Origin: Candidatus Heimdallarchaeota archaeon
GTDB lineage: Archaea; Asgardarchaeota; Heimdallarchaeia; Heimdallarchaeales; Kariarchaeaceae
Assembly: GCA_030149205.1 (NCBI GenBank)
Contig: JASBSB010000001.1
Location: 931,518-995,517 of the forward strand
Length of the DNA: 64,000 bases
Reading direction: 5' to 3'
The notes under the pieces were generated by a model. It saw nothing but the letters and a program-made list of their open reading frames with translations, had not been told where the DNA came from and ran no database searches. Of this stretch, positions 1 through 8,624 are shown piece by piece; the stretch's first letter is position 1, and each line of letters opens with the position of its first letter. The position numbers and the translations under genes were made by a program.

Positions 1-269
1 AGAAGCAGGTGTTTTCCACTCTTTAGCACCTTTTTTGCCATCTCATAATGGTGGTACGGTGGAGTGCTGACTGTGATTACCTCAGCATCAGACGTGAGGA
101 GGTCTCTCCAATTTGTGGTGTATGAGATGTCGTGTTCCTCTGCAATTTTCCTAGTTTTCTCAGGGTTTCTTCCTGCGATAGCTGTGACCTCAAAATCTGG
201 GTGATGTTTTAGAGCTGGTAGATGTACTCTTGCTCCAAATCCGGTTCCGATGATTGCAACCTTTGTCAT
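1..269 (-). CDS. Gfo/Idh/MocA-family oxidoreductase, N-terminal part
   Basis: The gene starts with ATG at 269 and runs off the left edge, so only about 89 N-terminal residues are visible. They begin MTKVAIIGTGFGARVHLPAL, a Rossmann fold with the GxGxxx dinucleotide loop right at the N-terminus, and continue with an AGRNPEKTRKIAEEH segment and STPPYHHYEMAKK. The last motif (small residues, PP, then H) is typical of the Gfo/Idh/MocA sugar and inositol dehydrogenase family. The substrate cannot be told because the C-terminal domain is missing. Confidence 0.85.
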   Translation of the reverse strand, partial: MTKVAIIGTGFGARVHLPALKHHPDFEVTAIAGRNPEKTRKIAEEHDISYTTNWRDLLTSDAEVITVSTPPYHHYEMAKKVLKSGKHLL

Positions 270-393
270 GAGCTGAGATTGTAGCTCTCCTTTATACCTT
301 TTTGGAATTGGGTAAATCAAGAATCATCTTGACCAGTTTTTGTTTCTGCAATGAGATACGTTGGACACGAAATGAAAAGAAACGAGGCAAGCA

Positions 394-1200
394 TCACACA
401 AGTATGTCAAGAACATCCTGTAGAAAGAGTGTTATGAGTTCCTTTTTTGTGGCCGATTGTTGGGTTTCATCGACAAAAATCTGTTCGAGTGATTCGGGAG
501 AGAGGTCCCCTATCATCTGGTGAGTCAGCCCATGGTTGTAGAAGAGTCTGGCATCAGGGAACACAGCTCTTTCGGGAGGATTAACGACACCATCATTATC
601 TGAGTATAGGATGTATCTCCTGGCTCTAACCACCTCTTCATCAATGATGATTTTCTCAGCCAGCTCATGAAGAAGGGTGTCTTTTTTCAGGCCAAGCAAC
701 AGGGTAAAAAGAGTACCAAGGAGGTACACACCCTTCTTGATCTCTTTTTCAGCTGTCTGCGAGATCAACAGGGTTGCTGCTGTTGAAAGAAGTGGAAGTG
801 TCTTTTGAGCTATTCCTGCCAGATGTGACCCATTGATCGCTGGGGCTAGCATAAAGTGATATATTTTGGGGAGGTGTCCATTCATGGTATCCAGCACTTT
901 TAAAGCATCTTCAACCAAAACACTCCCGGTTGAGTAACTGAAAAATACTAATGGTTCATACTGAGCAATCGTCTCCTGAATAATTGGTTGAATCTGTTTT
1001 ACGACCTCTGCCACGATGTCTTCATAATGACGCAGGTCAAGGAGGTCTGTTAATTTTTGAGAAATGGTCGCATCCTGTTGCCAAGAGATTGAGGCTACTG
1101 AAATTGTTTTGGGTAATTCGGTTGCACTGAGCACCATCTCGACATTTTTTCTGAAGTCAGAAGAAGGCTGTCCCCAGGCGGATGCGCATAAAACTCTCAT
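394..1200 (-). CDS. alpha/beta-hydrolase-like protein
   Basis: A 268-aa protein with no signal peptide. I infer an alpha/beta hydrolase from three ordered motifs: a nucleophile elbow-like SYSTGS (Ser about residue 90) after a hydrophobic strand (EPLVFF), an acidic turn in YILYSDNDGVVNPPE, and a late His in HGLTHQMIG. The spacing fits a Ser-Asp-His triad. Hydrophobic stretches around 'LLSTAATLLISQ' and 'LLGTLFTLLLGL' could form a lid or a membrane-associated surface. Substrate unknown. It stands alone, with a long non-coding stretch behind its start. Confidence 0.6.
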   Translation of the reverse strand: MRVLCASAWGQPSSDFRKNVEMVLSATELPKTISVASISWQQDATISQKLTDLLDLRHYEDIVAEVVKQIQPIIQETIAQYEPLVFFSYSTGSVLVEDALKVLDTMNGHLPKIYHFMLAPAINGSHLAGIAQKTLPLLSTAATLLISQTAEKEIKKGVYLLGTLFTLLLGLKKDTLLHELAEKIIIDEEVVRARRYILYSDNDGVVNPPERAVFPDARLFYNHGLTHQMIGDLSPESLEQIFVDETQQSATKKELITLFLQDVLDILV

Positions 1201-1666
1201 AGGATAATCTGTAATGATTCAAAGATTAAAAAAATTGCTTTTGGGGAGTTTTCACCTCATCTCCCTTCATATTGTGACTGTGCCCTCCATCTTTGGTTGA
1301 GCGCTCTCAATCTCGATTGAGAAATCAATTTCTTGATTTTCATTATCCCAGCAAAGTTATTTCGTATTTTGATGTAGGAACCTGTTGAAGCGAATCAACA
1401 TCTGAAAGAACAAAAAATTTGCAAGTGGGGATACTATCCAACTGTTTAATGTCACCCAAGGTCTTGCTGATATTCAACTTTGCTGATATTCATCTTCGCG
1501 GATATTCAACTGTGTCATTAGAGAAACCAACTGCCTGATTAAGGTATCCATCAGTTTGGGGACATCTCCTACCCTGATGAAACCAAGCAGTTAGGTGTTT
1601 CCTGTAGGTTTCAAATAAATGGTTTAGCCAAGATATGTTTAAATTGTGATATCACCTTCATTGCAT
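1201..1666. other. intergenic region with inverted and tandem short repeats
   Basis: About 460 bases with no convincing gene. It holds an 8-bp inverted repeat TCTCAATC/GATTGAGA with a 2-base spacer (1305-1322), a second inverted repeat AAATCAA/TTGATTT with a 4-base spacer (1322-1339), and three tandem 16-bp degenerate units that each begin with GATATTCA (1469-1516). The right end carries the TATA-like promoter of the dienelactone hydrolase gene. Confidence 0.6.
1638..1645 (+). promoter_or_regulatory. TATA-like box of dienelactone hydrolase gene
   Basis: TTTAAATT lies with its centre about 25 bases upstream of the ATG at 1667, so transcription would start at or just before the A of that ATG. 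This leaderless arrangement favours the ATG at 1667 over an in-frame GTG at 1646, which would lie beside the TATA box and upstream of the expected transcript start. Confidence 0.6.
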
Positions 1667-2335
1667 ATGGGTACATTTACAAAGATCAGGGAAGACCCAC
1701 CCCTTCCCACCTACGTTTCCAAGCCAGAGGGGGCTGGCCCGTTTCCAACAATCTTTTTGTTTATGCATGCACATGGTGTGGATAGCTCCCAGCAAAAGGT
1801 CTGTGATGATCTAGCTGCTGCAGGTTATGCTGCCATAGCAGGAGATGCATATCAGGAGGGGAAATTCAATTTCCAAACACAAACTGATGAGTTAATATTT
1901 GACACCTTTGACTTTGTCTACAACTGGGGTAAGTCCCAAAAATTTGTTGATACCTCACGGATGGGATTAATTGGCTTTTGTATGGGTGGTAGACATTCTT
2001 ACCTTGCGAATGTGAAATATCCAGACTTTAAAGCTGTGGTCTCTTATTATGGGTTCCCACATCGTGGGAAGACTCCTGAATCCACACCTATGAATCTGAT
2101 TGAAAAGTTCCATGCACCTGTCTTAAGCATCTTTGGAGAGCTTGATCAGGGGATTCCAGTTGAGGTGGTTGAGGAGTACAGGTCAAAGAGTGAAAAACAT
2201 GGACATCAAACCATCCTCTATGAAGGTGTTGGTCATGGCTTTCTTAACCCTGATTCTCGGAATCATCTTCCTGATGTTTCTGCCAAGGCATGGAAGGAGA
2301 CCCTGAAACATTTTAACACTCATATTAAATCTTAG
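1667..2335 (+). CDS. dienelactone hydrolase family protein
   Basis: A 222-aa cytosolic alpha/beta hydrolase. The nucleophile elbow is GFCMGG, with Cys rather than Ser as in dienelactone hydrolases. The acid is in FGELDQGIP and the His in GVGHGF near the C-terminus. The N-terminal LFMHAHGVD matches the family oxyanion region. Length is normal for the family. The physiological substrate is not clear: many archaeal members act on lactones or esters other than dienelactone. It is a monocistronic gene. Confidence 0.85.
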   Translation: MGTFTKIREDPPLPTYVSKPEGAGPFPTIFLFMHAHGVDSSQQKVCDDLAAAGYAAIAGDAYQEGKFNFQTQTDELIFDTFDFVYNWGKSQKFVDTSRMGLIGFCMGGRHSYLANVKYPDFKAVVSYYGFPHRGKTPESTPMNLIEKFHAPVLSIFGELDQGIPVEVVEEYRSKSEKHGHQTILYEGVGHGFLNPDSRNHLPDVSAKAWKETLKHFNTHIKS

Positions 2336-2448
2336 CTGAACCAAGTATTTTCTCCTTATTCATGAGTTGATCCAATTCCTGAAGATTTATCCTGGTTGGA
2401 AATGCTTGTGAAAGGGGAAATTGTTCTCATTTCACATGTGTTTGACAT

Positions 2449-2552
2449 TTTAAATCCTCTTCTGATTACTGATTTGGGTTTAGATTGGCTCAAGACCTCC
2501 TTCAAAAGATTAAGAGGGGAGACTTTAAATCCTATTCTGATTGCTGATTTGG
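2449..2552. repeat. 29-bp direct repeat pair
   Basis: TTTAAATCCT followed by (C/A)TTCTGATT(A/G)CTGATTTGG occurs at 2449-2477 and again at 2524-2552, with two mismatches and a 75-base offset. It lies between two convergent genes, just beyond the 3' end of the methyltransferase. A 68-aa open frame crosses it but looks spurious. Confidence 0.7.
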
Positions 2553-2562
2553 TGGTGTGTAT

Positions 2563-3213
2563 TCATTTAGTATACAAGACAAAATACTGTGTCTCTTCAT
2601 GATCAATAAATGTTGTGACATTTCTGTACATAGATACAAAAGTCATCCCCAGAGAATCCAAAGTTTTTAGATACCAATCAACAGGAAAGTTTGACCAATA
2701 CATCTGGTCTGCACCGAGCCAATCATCCTCAGTGCCCTCCCAGTTACTTAGATGACAGGTAAACAGAAATGGTGCATCTGGTTTCAGTATTCTTTGGATT
2801 TCAACTAGCAGCTCCAGATGTCTCACCCGAGGGAGATGAAAGATGGAAAACATTGCAACAACTCCTCCAAAACTTGAGGGAGCAGAAGTTTTGCAGAATT
2901 CAAGCATCTCTGCCTCTTTGAATCTTTGCCTGGACTTTGGGTGAAGTGACTGAGCAAGATTGACCTGAGTTGTTGACAGATCAATACCGAGGTAGTCAAA
3001 CCCTGAGTTAATGAGATCCTCGGCGATCGGTCTTCCATTTCCAAAACCAAGTTCCAGAACATTTTCTTTGATCTTTGTTTTGAACAGATGGTAGATAGAC
3101 ATCTCAGTTCTGGTAAGATCAATATACTTCTGATGGTTGACTCCTGCCTTATTATATCCAACCCTTACAGTTTCCATGGGGTCTCTGTCCATATTGATGC
3201 TTTGATTTTCCAA
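2563..3213 (-). CDS. class I SAM-dependent methyltransferase
   Basis: A 216-aa protein with the SAM-binding motif I VLELGFGNGRP at about residues 52-62, then the acidic end of strand 2 in YLGIDLSTTQ, and motif IV-like AMFSIFHLPR with RILKPDAPFLFTCH (post-IV). This is the seven-strand Rossmann methyltransferase pattern. No substrate-specific domain is visible. An alternative start is the Met at residue 8. It converges with the dienelactone hydrolase gene and is probably transcribed alone. Confidence 0.8.
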   Translation of the reverse strand: MENQSINMDRDPMETVRVGYNKAGVNHQKYIDLTRTEMSIYHLFKTKIKENVLELGFGNGRPIAEDLINSGFDYLGIDLSTTQVNLAQSLHPKSRQRFKEAEMLEFCKTSAPSSFGGVVAMFSIFHLPRVRHLELLVEIQRILKPDAPFLFTCHLSNWEGTEDDWLGADQMYWSNFPVDWYLKTLDSLGMTFVSMYRNVTTFIDHEETQYFVLYTK

Positions 3214-3405
3214 ATATTAAAGTCTAGATTATTGAATGAAGAATCTCTACCTAAGAAGATGAAAGCTGCTGGCTATTCCTAAATTAATTTTAAACAATGG
3301 TTGAATAGTCATTTAGTATTTTTTTTTGAGAAGAGAATAATCTGGGACTCAGTTAAATTTAAGTGGTTAAGAATCCTAAAAGCTCAGGTTTGAATCTAAG
3401 AAAAA

Positions 3406-4032
3406 CTAATCAGGGGTTAAATACCCTGTAATGGTATCTACGCCTTCAGAAATTTCCCCAAAAAATTTGACAGAGACACCGTTAAGATTCTGGATATCTC
3501 GAACAGTCTCCTTCCCAAAAATCGAATAATACTCCTCAACCTGCTGTTGTGATACTTTTTGAAGCTGATTTAGGATAATCCAAGTGACTCCTTCAGTGTG
3601 GGGTTCAGTTGTTAAAGACCCAGAATAAACAAAGTATCCCCTGCGAGTGTCAAGTAGATTGCTAGGGTTTAGAATAAATGATTTGCCCTCTTTGAATGCT
3701 TCTAAAGCAGGGGTCAAGATATGATTTGTCTCTCCAGTGTCAAAAAGACTTGCGATTACCAGCAGGTCACCACCCGTGTTTGAATGAACAAAATGAGCAG
3801 TTAGTGGAAATCTCAAACCGTTAAAGGTGTGTTCAGCACTGGTGTGAAGATGAAATTGGACGAGCCTATACTTACATTTATTCCAATTAATAAAAGATTC
3901 AGCATCAGTAAAGTTTAGTAGAGTCCATCCTGTATTCTCGGGATAGAATTCACTCTCACGGTAAGCGATTGAGGGAGGTGCAATATTCGTATAATCTAAA
4001 GAATCAGAGCCTATGTCAATCGGAGACTGCAC
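3406..4032 (-). CDS. alpha-class carbonic anhydrase, N-terminally short
   Basis: A 208-aa zinc enzyme that interconverts CO2 and bicarbonate. All three zinc histidines of the alpha class are visible: two in QFHLHTSAEH and one in LTAHFVHSN. The Glu of SAEH and the Thr of YSGSLTTEPHTEGVTWII (the substrate-orienting SLTT motif) are also present. The protein starts (GTG) directly at the family's QSPIDI motif, so the usual signal peptide and the following 25 or so residues are absent. An in-frame TAA lies about four codons upstream, so no extension is possible. The product should be cytosolic. Alpha-class enzymes are uncommon in archaea; acquisition by transfer is possible. Confidence 0.88.
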   Translation of the reverse strand: MQSPIDIGSDSLDYTNIAPPSIAYRESEFYPENTGWTLLNFTDAESFINWNKCKYRLVQFHLHTSAEHTFNGLRFPLTAHFVHSNTGGDLLVIASLFDTGETNHILTPALEAFKEGKSFILNPSNLLDTRRGYFVYSGSLTTEPHTEGVTWIILNQLQKVSQQQVEEYYSIFGKETVRDIQNLNGVSVKFFGEISEGVDTITGYLTPD

Positions 4033-4263
4033 AGGTTGATTTTAAACTTTATTTAGTTAAAGTTTATTAAAGTGAATCTGTTCGATCTCACATCACATAT
4101 CCGCAAGAATTACAATCGAGGAGAGAAGCATCACCGGTGACCTTGTAGATCAAATTTCAGTAAATGATGAATAAAAAGTATAGGTACAATTTCTATAGCA
4201 TGTTATAATTTAGATTATCAGTTAGTAAATATATTTTATACCCCCATATATAATTGATAAAAC

Positions 4264-4539
4264 ATGTTAGCAGAACAAGTTTATTCAAAAGAGATGATTG
4301 ATGAATTCTCTGAGTTTATCAAATCATTTGATTCTGAGTACGGGGCCGAGATGGCGAACTGTAACTTAGATGGATATGACCTATTGGTTGAGCTTAGAGG
4401 CATCACCAAGGGTGAAGAGGTCATACCTGCAATTAAAAATTTCTACAATGAGACTGCTGATGAGTTGGAAGCATGTTTCCCAGAGGCGTTTGATTCTTTG
4501 TATGATGTGTTAGTGAAATATAATTTAGCAGAAAATTAA
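4264..4539 (+). CDS. small acidic hypothetical protein
   Basis: A 91-aa acidic, mostly helical protein that I do not recognise. Visible features: two Cys (MANCNLDG, EACFPEAF), many Asp/Glu, no membrane segment. A TATA-like ATTTTATA at 4232-4239 about 28 bases before the ATG supports a real, leaderless gene. No operon partner. Confidence 0.55.
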   Translation: MLAEQVYSKEMIDEFSEFIKSFDSEYGAEMANCNLDGYDLLVELRGITKGEEVIPAIKNFYNETADELEACFPEAFDSLYDVLVKYNLAEN

Positions 4540-4662
4540 AATTTATAGGTTAAGGAAATCTACCAAATTCGGTGTAAACCGTTTGTAATTTCGATGGGAA
4601 AGTGGAGAATAGGATGACTGTTTCAATAATAATAGAATAATTCGGTTCACTATTGTTTTGAT

Positions 4663-5487
4663 TCATTCCTGACTTCTCGGATCCCAACCAGTTACCAAGC
4701 CTTCTTCCCAGGATTCCATCTCTTTCAGGTCAACGTCATTGAGAGAAAAATCAAAAACATCAGCATTTTCCTTGATCCTCTCCTGCTTGCTGGTCTTTGG
4801 GATAGCAACAGCCTTGCTTTGCAACACCCAACGGATCAGTATTTGTGCGGGTGTTTTGTTGTATTTCTTGGCAATAGCAATCAACCTTTGATCATTCAGT
4901 CTTTTTCCCTTGGTTAGAGGGCTATACCCCTCGAAGACTATCTTTTCCTTGTTGCAATATTCTCTAAGCTCCTTATGCTGCAGATAGGGAGAAAATTCGA
5001 CCTGGTTAACCGTGGGCATTTCATAACCATGTTCCTTTAGTTCCTCAAGATGTTTGATCATATAATTTGAGACCCCTATAGATTTGGTGAAACCCTTATC
5101 TCTCAGCTTGATAAGCTCTTCCCATGCCTTTAGTCTGCTCTCTTTCACTGGCCAGTGTAAAAGGATCAGATCCACAGATTGGACTTTTAGCTTTTTAAGA
5201 CTCTCTTTTATGGAATCTCGTGTTCTGGTCTGATTGGCATTCCAAACCTTTGTCGTCAGGTAGATTTCCCCCCTTGGAACCTTCAACTCAGACATTGCTT
5301 CACCAATTGCTGCCTCATTCTGGTAAATTTGAGCAGTGTCAAATAACCGGTATCCTTCCTTGTAAGCCCATTTAACGATGTTTTTCACCTCTTTTGAGCC
5401 AGTCCTGTAAAATCCCATTCCAAAAACTGGGATGGAAGTTCCATCAGACAGTTGAAACCTGCTGTTAATATCAAACTCTTTCTGCAT
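4663..5487 (-). CDS. aldo/keto reductase
   Basis: A 274-aa NADPH-dependent TIM-barrel reductase. The catalytic tetrad is visible: Asp and Tyr in FDTAQIYQNEAAIG, Lys in LTTKVWN, His in ILLHWP. Later motifs are IGVSNY and the cofactor-binding IPKTSKQERIKEN. Full family length. It most resembles the bacterial and archaeal 2,5-diketo-gluconate-reductase-like branch, but the substrate cannot be assigned. Monocistronic. Confidence 0.93.
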   Translation of the reverse strand: MQKEFDINSRFQLSDGTSIPVFGMGFYRTGSKEVKNIVKWAYKEGYRLFDTAQIYQNEAAIGEAMSELKVPRGEIYLTTKVWNANQTRTRDSIKESLKKLKVQSVDLILLHWPVKESRLKAWEELIKLRDKGFTKSIGVSNYMIKHLEELKEHGYEMPTVNQVEFSPYLQHKELREYCNKEKIVFEGYSPLTKGKRLNDQRLIAIAKKYNKTPAQILIRWVLQSKAVAIPKTSKQERIKENADVFDFSLNDVDLKEMESWEEGLVTGWDPRSQE

Positions 5488-5734
5488 GTGATTCTATCCT
5501 TTGTCATTAGAAACTTAAATCATCTGATGTAAGCAATATATTTGGAGAAACATTGTAATATTGAAATAAATAGAGAGCCGATGCACACCTCAACAAATTT
5601 TTGATATCCATTGATAATTTATAATTCAGTTTAAACAGCTTGATGATATATAGTGCTTTAACTCATAATCAAGTCAAATATTATCTTCGAATTTTTTATG
5701 ATTTTTACAGTCCTTCTGTGAATTCTTACTACTA

Positions 5735-5742
5735 TTTAAATT
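5735..5742 (+). promoter_or_regulatory. TATA-like box before PH-domain membrane gene
   Basis: TTTAAATT centred about 25 bases upstream of the ATG at 5763, consistent with a leaderless transcript. Confidence 0.55.
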
Positions 5743-5762
5743 GTTTTGATGATGGTTAAGGT

Positions 5763-6539
5763 ATGAATTATGCACCAGCTGCAGGGGAGGTAGAAATGAG
5801 GAATCAACAAAACACTCGAAGGTATCAGATACTGATCTTTGCATTGTTGATCCCTAATCTGATGTTAATAGTATTTTATACCAATCCTAAACTTCCAAAT
5901 CTTGAATTAATCTTATCAATAGCGAATATTTTTTCCATCCTTCTGTTGATTTATGTGTTAATTTCACCAAAATTGACCACATCTATTGATACATATTCCG
6001 ATCCTGAAACTCTTAAATTGGACGTAAAGTATGGAGTAAAGTCCTATTTTGAGCCTTTTAATGAAATACAGCTGTTGACTATTTTTGTTTATACCTCAAT
6101 TTTTTTGGTTTTGATCTACGAGGGAATGATCCTGACCTCTCAGTTCTTAAAAATTGCAGAGAAACCATTTTCCCTCATAACAATACCTCTAATCACACTC
6201 ATTATGGGGATCCTGTTCAGCAGATTTAGAATATGGACCGAAAATGATGTGATTCGAGGAAGCCTAGGTATTTGGTTTCCTAAGTTTAAACCTGAAGATA
6301 TTGAATCTGTTGAGATCATAAAGATTCAGGCTCTAAGAGATTTTGGGGGGTATGGAATAAGGTTTGGTAAAAATAAGACTATTGGATATATCACAGGCAC
6401 ACCTTACGGATTACGTATTCAACGTAAATCTGGAAGAAACTATGTCCTTTCAACAAATTATCCAGATCTTCTCCTTCAGAGTCTAGTCAACACAAAGCGC
6501 AACAATGAACAAACCGAATCAAATAGTTCAGGAAAATAA
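5763..6539 (+). CDS. membrane protein with C-terminal PH-like domain
   Basis: A 258-aa protein with four predicted membrane segments (about residues 21-39, 48-68, 104-125, 135-152) and a soluble tail. The tail (GSLGIWFPKFKPEDIESVEI, then ALRDFGGYGIRFG) resembles bacterial-type PH domains, in which the 'RDFGGxGIR' loop is characteristic. Role unknown; such proteins are usually membrane-anchored scaffolds. The next gene lies 57 bases downstream and has its own possible promoter. Confidence 0.7.
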   Translation: MNYAPAAGEVEMRNQQNTRRYQILIFALLIPNLMLIVFYTNPKLPNLELILSIANIFSILLLIYVLISPKLTTSIDTYSDPETLKLDVKYGVKSYFEPFNEIQLLTIFVYTSIFLVLIYEGMILTSQFLKIAEKPFSLITIPLITLIMGILFSRFRIWTENDVIRGSLGIWFPKFKPEDIESVEIIKIQALRDFGGYGIRFGKNKTIGYITGTPYGLRIQRKSGRNYVLSTNYPDLLLQSLVNTKRNNEQTESNSSGK

Positions 6540-6596
6540 TTCTATTTCGTTTAAATTTCGGAAACTATTTGATTAAGTAAGGTAAGAAAAAAGTGA

Positions 6597-7448
6597 ATGA
6601 GAACACAGATTGATGCCCTTGACACTTTCTCGAAAAGGGAGGTGTTATTCAAAGAGAAAACAGTTACCTACTATACCTCATTTGAAGAATCTTCAAAGGA
6701 GAAACCTTATATGGTATTTTTACATGGTTGGGTTGCTGATTCCTCAGCTTGGGCTTTAGTGGGTGAGAAGATAAAAGAAGAATTAAATGTCGTTCTAGTG
6801 GATCTTCCTGGTCATGGTAAAAGTCAGGTACCAACTGACGAACTGCAAATAAGCTACATGGTTGATTCAGTTCATGAGGTCATCCAACAACTGGGTACAA
6901 GGATTTTTTTAGTGGGTCATTCTATGGGTAGTGCAATTACACAGGCTTATGCCTTGAAATATCCAGAAAATTTACTCGGAATCGGTCTAGTTTCAACAAC
7001 CCTTTCCTTCAGTACATTTATTCCTCCTCAGGTTATGGAGGTATTGATTCCACAGGGGAAAAAATGGTGGGAGTCTGTTGTAGAATCTACTTTGAAGAAC
7101 TTCTCAAAAATAATATTCGGAGATAAATCCGGAGAGAACCGTCATTTACTGAATGCTGCAAGTCAGGTGATAATGCAGACTCCTGAAGAAGTCGTTGATC
7201 AGACCTACAGGAATATCATTTACGCATGGGATAACACAAAGGAGGCTGAAAACATTCAATTACCCACCTTGATTCTTGTTGGTAGCGATGATAGATTAAC
7301 CCCCGTCTCTCAGGGTTTAAAGGTCTGTCAGAAGATTCCCCATGCTTATCTGAAGGAGATTGAGGGAACAAGTCACCACATTACCTTGCTTAGACCAAAT
7401 GAAGTTGTTGACAATATTCTTTACTTTTTTAGATGTGAACTGTTGTAA
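6597..7448 (+). CDS. alpha/beta hydrolase
   Basis: A 283-aa soluble hydrolase of the classic fold: oxyanion-hole FLHGWVADSSAW, VDLPGHGKS, nucleophile elbow VGHSMGSAITQ (Ser in GHSMG), acid in LVGSDDRLTP and His in EGTSHHITLL. Length is typical. It could be an esterase, lipase or lactonase. A TTTAAATTTC box at about 6550 lies 40-50 bases upstream, so the transcript probably has a short leader. Confidence 0.9.
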   Translation: MRTQIDALDTFSKREVLFKEKTVTYYTSFEESSKEKPYMVFLHGWVADSSAWALVGEKIKEELNVVLVDLPGHGKSQVPTDELQISYMVDSVHEVIQQLGTRIFLVGHSMGSAITQAYALKYPENLLGIGLVSTTLSFSTFIPPQVMEVLIPQGKKWWESVVESTLKNFSKIIFGDKSGENRHLLNAASQVIMQTPEEVVDQTYRNIIYAWDNTKEAENIQLPTLILVGSDDRLTPVSQGLKVCQKIPHAYLKEIEGTSHHITLLRPNEVVDNILYFFRCELL

Positions 7449-7456
7449 GATTAGGA

Positions 7457-7768
7457 TTAGGAACTTGAACTAAGAACCCTTGGGTCAAAGTCATAGCTAA
7501 CACCAATATTCTCCTCAAGCTTCTTGAGGGTTGCCTCTAAATATTGTTCGTACTCGTCAAGTGTCAATGCATGAGATTTGTAAGATTCTTTTAGTAGAAG
7601 ATAACATACTGCAATATCTGGTATAGCTTGTAACATGATCTCTATTTTCATATCAAGGTCACAATCTAGTTTGATTAAATTCTTGAAGACCTCACGGTGT
7701 ATATCAAGGTCAGAGTAATACCTAGCTTCAAGCTCTCGAAAGTAGTTTTCTAATGTTCCCACACTCAA
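7457..7768 (-). CDS. small helical hypothetical protein
   Basis: A 103-aa protein, not recognised. The sequence is helical and amphipathic (for example EVFKNLIKLDCDLDMKIEI), contains two Cys and has no membrane segment. It converges with the preceding hydrolase, 8 bases apart. Confidence 0.5.
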   Translation of the reverse strand: MSVGTLENYFRELEARYYSDLDIHREVFKNLIKLDCDLDMKIEIMLQAIPDIAVCYLLLKESYKSHALTLDEYEQYLEATLKKLEENIGVSYDFDPRVLSSSS

Positions 7769-8010
7769 ACTATATCATAGGAGTCCACCATGTATAAAAG
7801 GGATTCCCATAAAATGACGGAAAATCGTTAAACAAATTCTGTATTTTCTATCGCGATGAGTACGAAAAACGAAACCTCAGAGGTTGGAAAATGATTTTAT
7901 TTTTTTGAATTACTGCCAGAGGTGGTGTTTTAGTTGAAAAGAGAAGTCAAATTTATTTACGCTGCAACGTGTGTTGATCAAGAGAACACTGTTGGTCAGG
8001 TGAAGGATTT

Positions 8011-8544
8011 TCAGAGAATTGCGACCATAGACCTCAGCTTGGCCATTGTTTTCCAATTACGGGTTGTAGCTGTAACCTGAAGCTTTTTCTCAAGAACAGA
8101 ATTTTGAAGCTTGGTGTTCCGGTACCCATTGGGGGTTTTAAGGTATATACAATTTTCTGTCAGGGCGTAATCCTCATTCTCCTGCTTTAATGTTTCAAGG
8201 TTGAAATCAACTGGGAGTTTGTTAAAAATTGTTACAAACAGAACCTTGGGATCATGGTTAATAAAAGGGTTTGAGTCAAAAATATGGATAAATCTCTCAG
8301 CTGAGATCAATATTGCTGATATCTCAAATCCAAACTTTGATACCAAAGATTTTGATATGGTCTTTTCTGTTTTTTCAATTATTAAATCTACATCTGACTT
8401 AAAAACTATATTTCCACTTTGAATGTAGCTTTTGACCTCTTTGAAACCTAAGTCAATGTAGATTGACCTTAAGTCCTCCATTTTGACTTTTCTTTTTCCA
8501 CCAACATTAATTCCTCTCAGCAGGTGAAGATATGTATGAGTCAT
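8011..8544 (-). CDS. DUF1697 family protein
   Basis: A 177-aa protein whose start MTHTYLHLLRGINVGGKRKV is the hallmark of the DUF1697 family (LLRGINVGGxxxVKMxDL), followed by YIQSGNIVF and a C-terminal TTRNWKTMAKL. Family function is not established. I chose the ATG at 8544 because a TATA-like TTTATAA lies at 8566-8572, about 25 bases upstream; a TTG five codons earlier would precede the transcript start. DUF1697 is mainly bacterial, so this may be an acquired gene. Confidence 0.88.
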   Translation of the reverse strand: MTHTYLHLLRGINVGGKRKVKMEDLRSIYIDLGFKEVKSYIQSGNIVFKSDVDLIIEKTEKTISKSLVSKFGFEISAILISAERFIHIFDSNPFINHDPKVLFVTIFNKLPVDFNLETLKQENEDYALTENCIYLKTPNGYRNTKLQNSVLEKKLQVTATTRNWKTMAKLRSMVAIL

Positions 8545-8565
8545 GAATTTTTCTACCAAGCAGAG

Positions 8566-8572
8566 TTTATAA
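8566..8572 (-). promoter_or_regulatory. TATA-like box of DUF1697 gene
   Basis: TTTATAA (minus-strand TTATAAA) centred 25 bases upstream of the ATG at 8544; sets a leaderless start. Confidence 0.6.
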
Positions 8573-8584
8573 GTTCATTGTGAT

Positions 8585-8624
8585 CCACGCCCAATAGGCT
8601 GCTAGGTGTTTCCACCTAGCGTGG
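8585..8624. other. strong hairpin in divergent intergenic region
   Basis: GCTAGGTG at 8601-8608 pairs perfectly with CACCTAGC at 8613-8620 across a TTTC loop. Outside it, CCAC at 8585-8588 can pair with GTGG at 8621-8624 across a 12-base bulge, or CCACGC at 8585-8590 can pair with GCGTGG at 8619-8624 as an alternative. It lies upstream of the DUF1697 promoter. The rest of the 374 bases between the divergent genes is AT-rich with promoter-like tracts only. Confidence 0.55.

Noticed and set aside
1646..1666. GTG start seven codons upstream for the dienelactone hydrolase
   Set aside because: It lies directly beside the TATA-like box and upstream of the expected transcript start.
2396..2602. 68-aa open frame on the plus strand
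   Set aside because: It spans the two direct-repeat copies, overlaps the end of the methyltransferase gene, and has no ribosome-binding site or family match; its protein repeat merely reflects the DNA repeat.
3360..3410. tRNA-like GGTTTGAATC near 3389
   Set aside because: The flanking bases do not form a T-stem and no other tRNA arm can be found.
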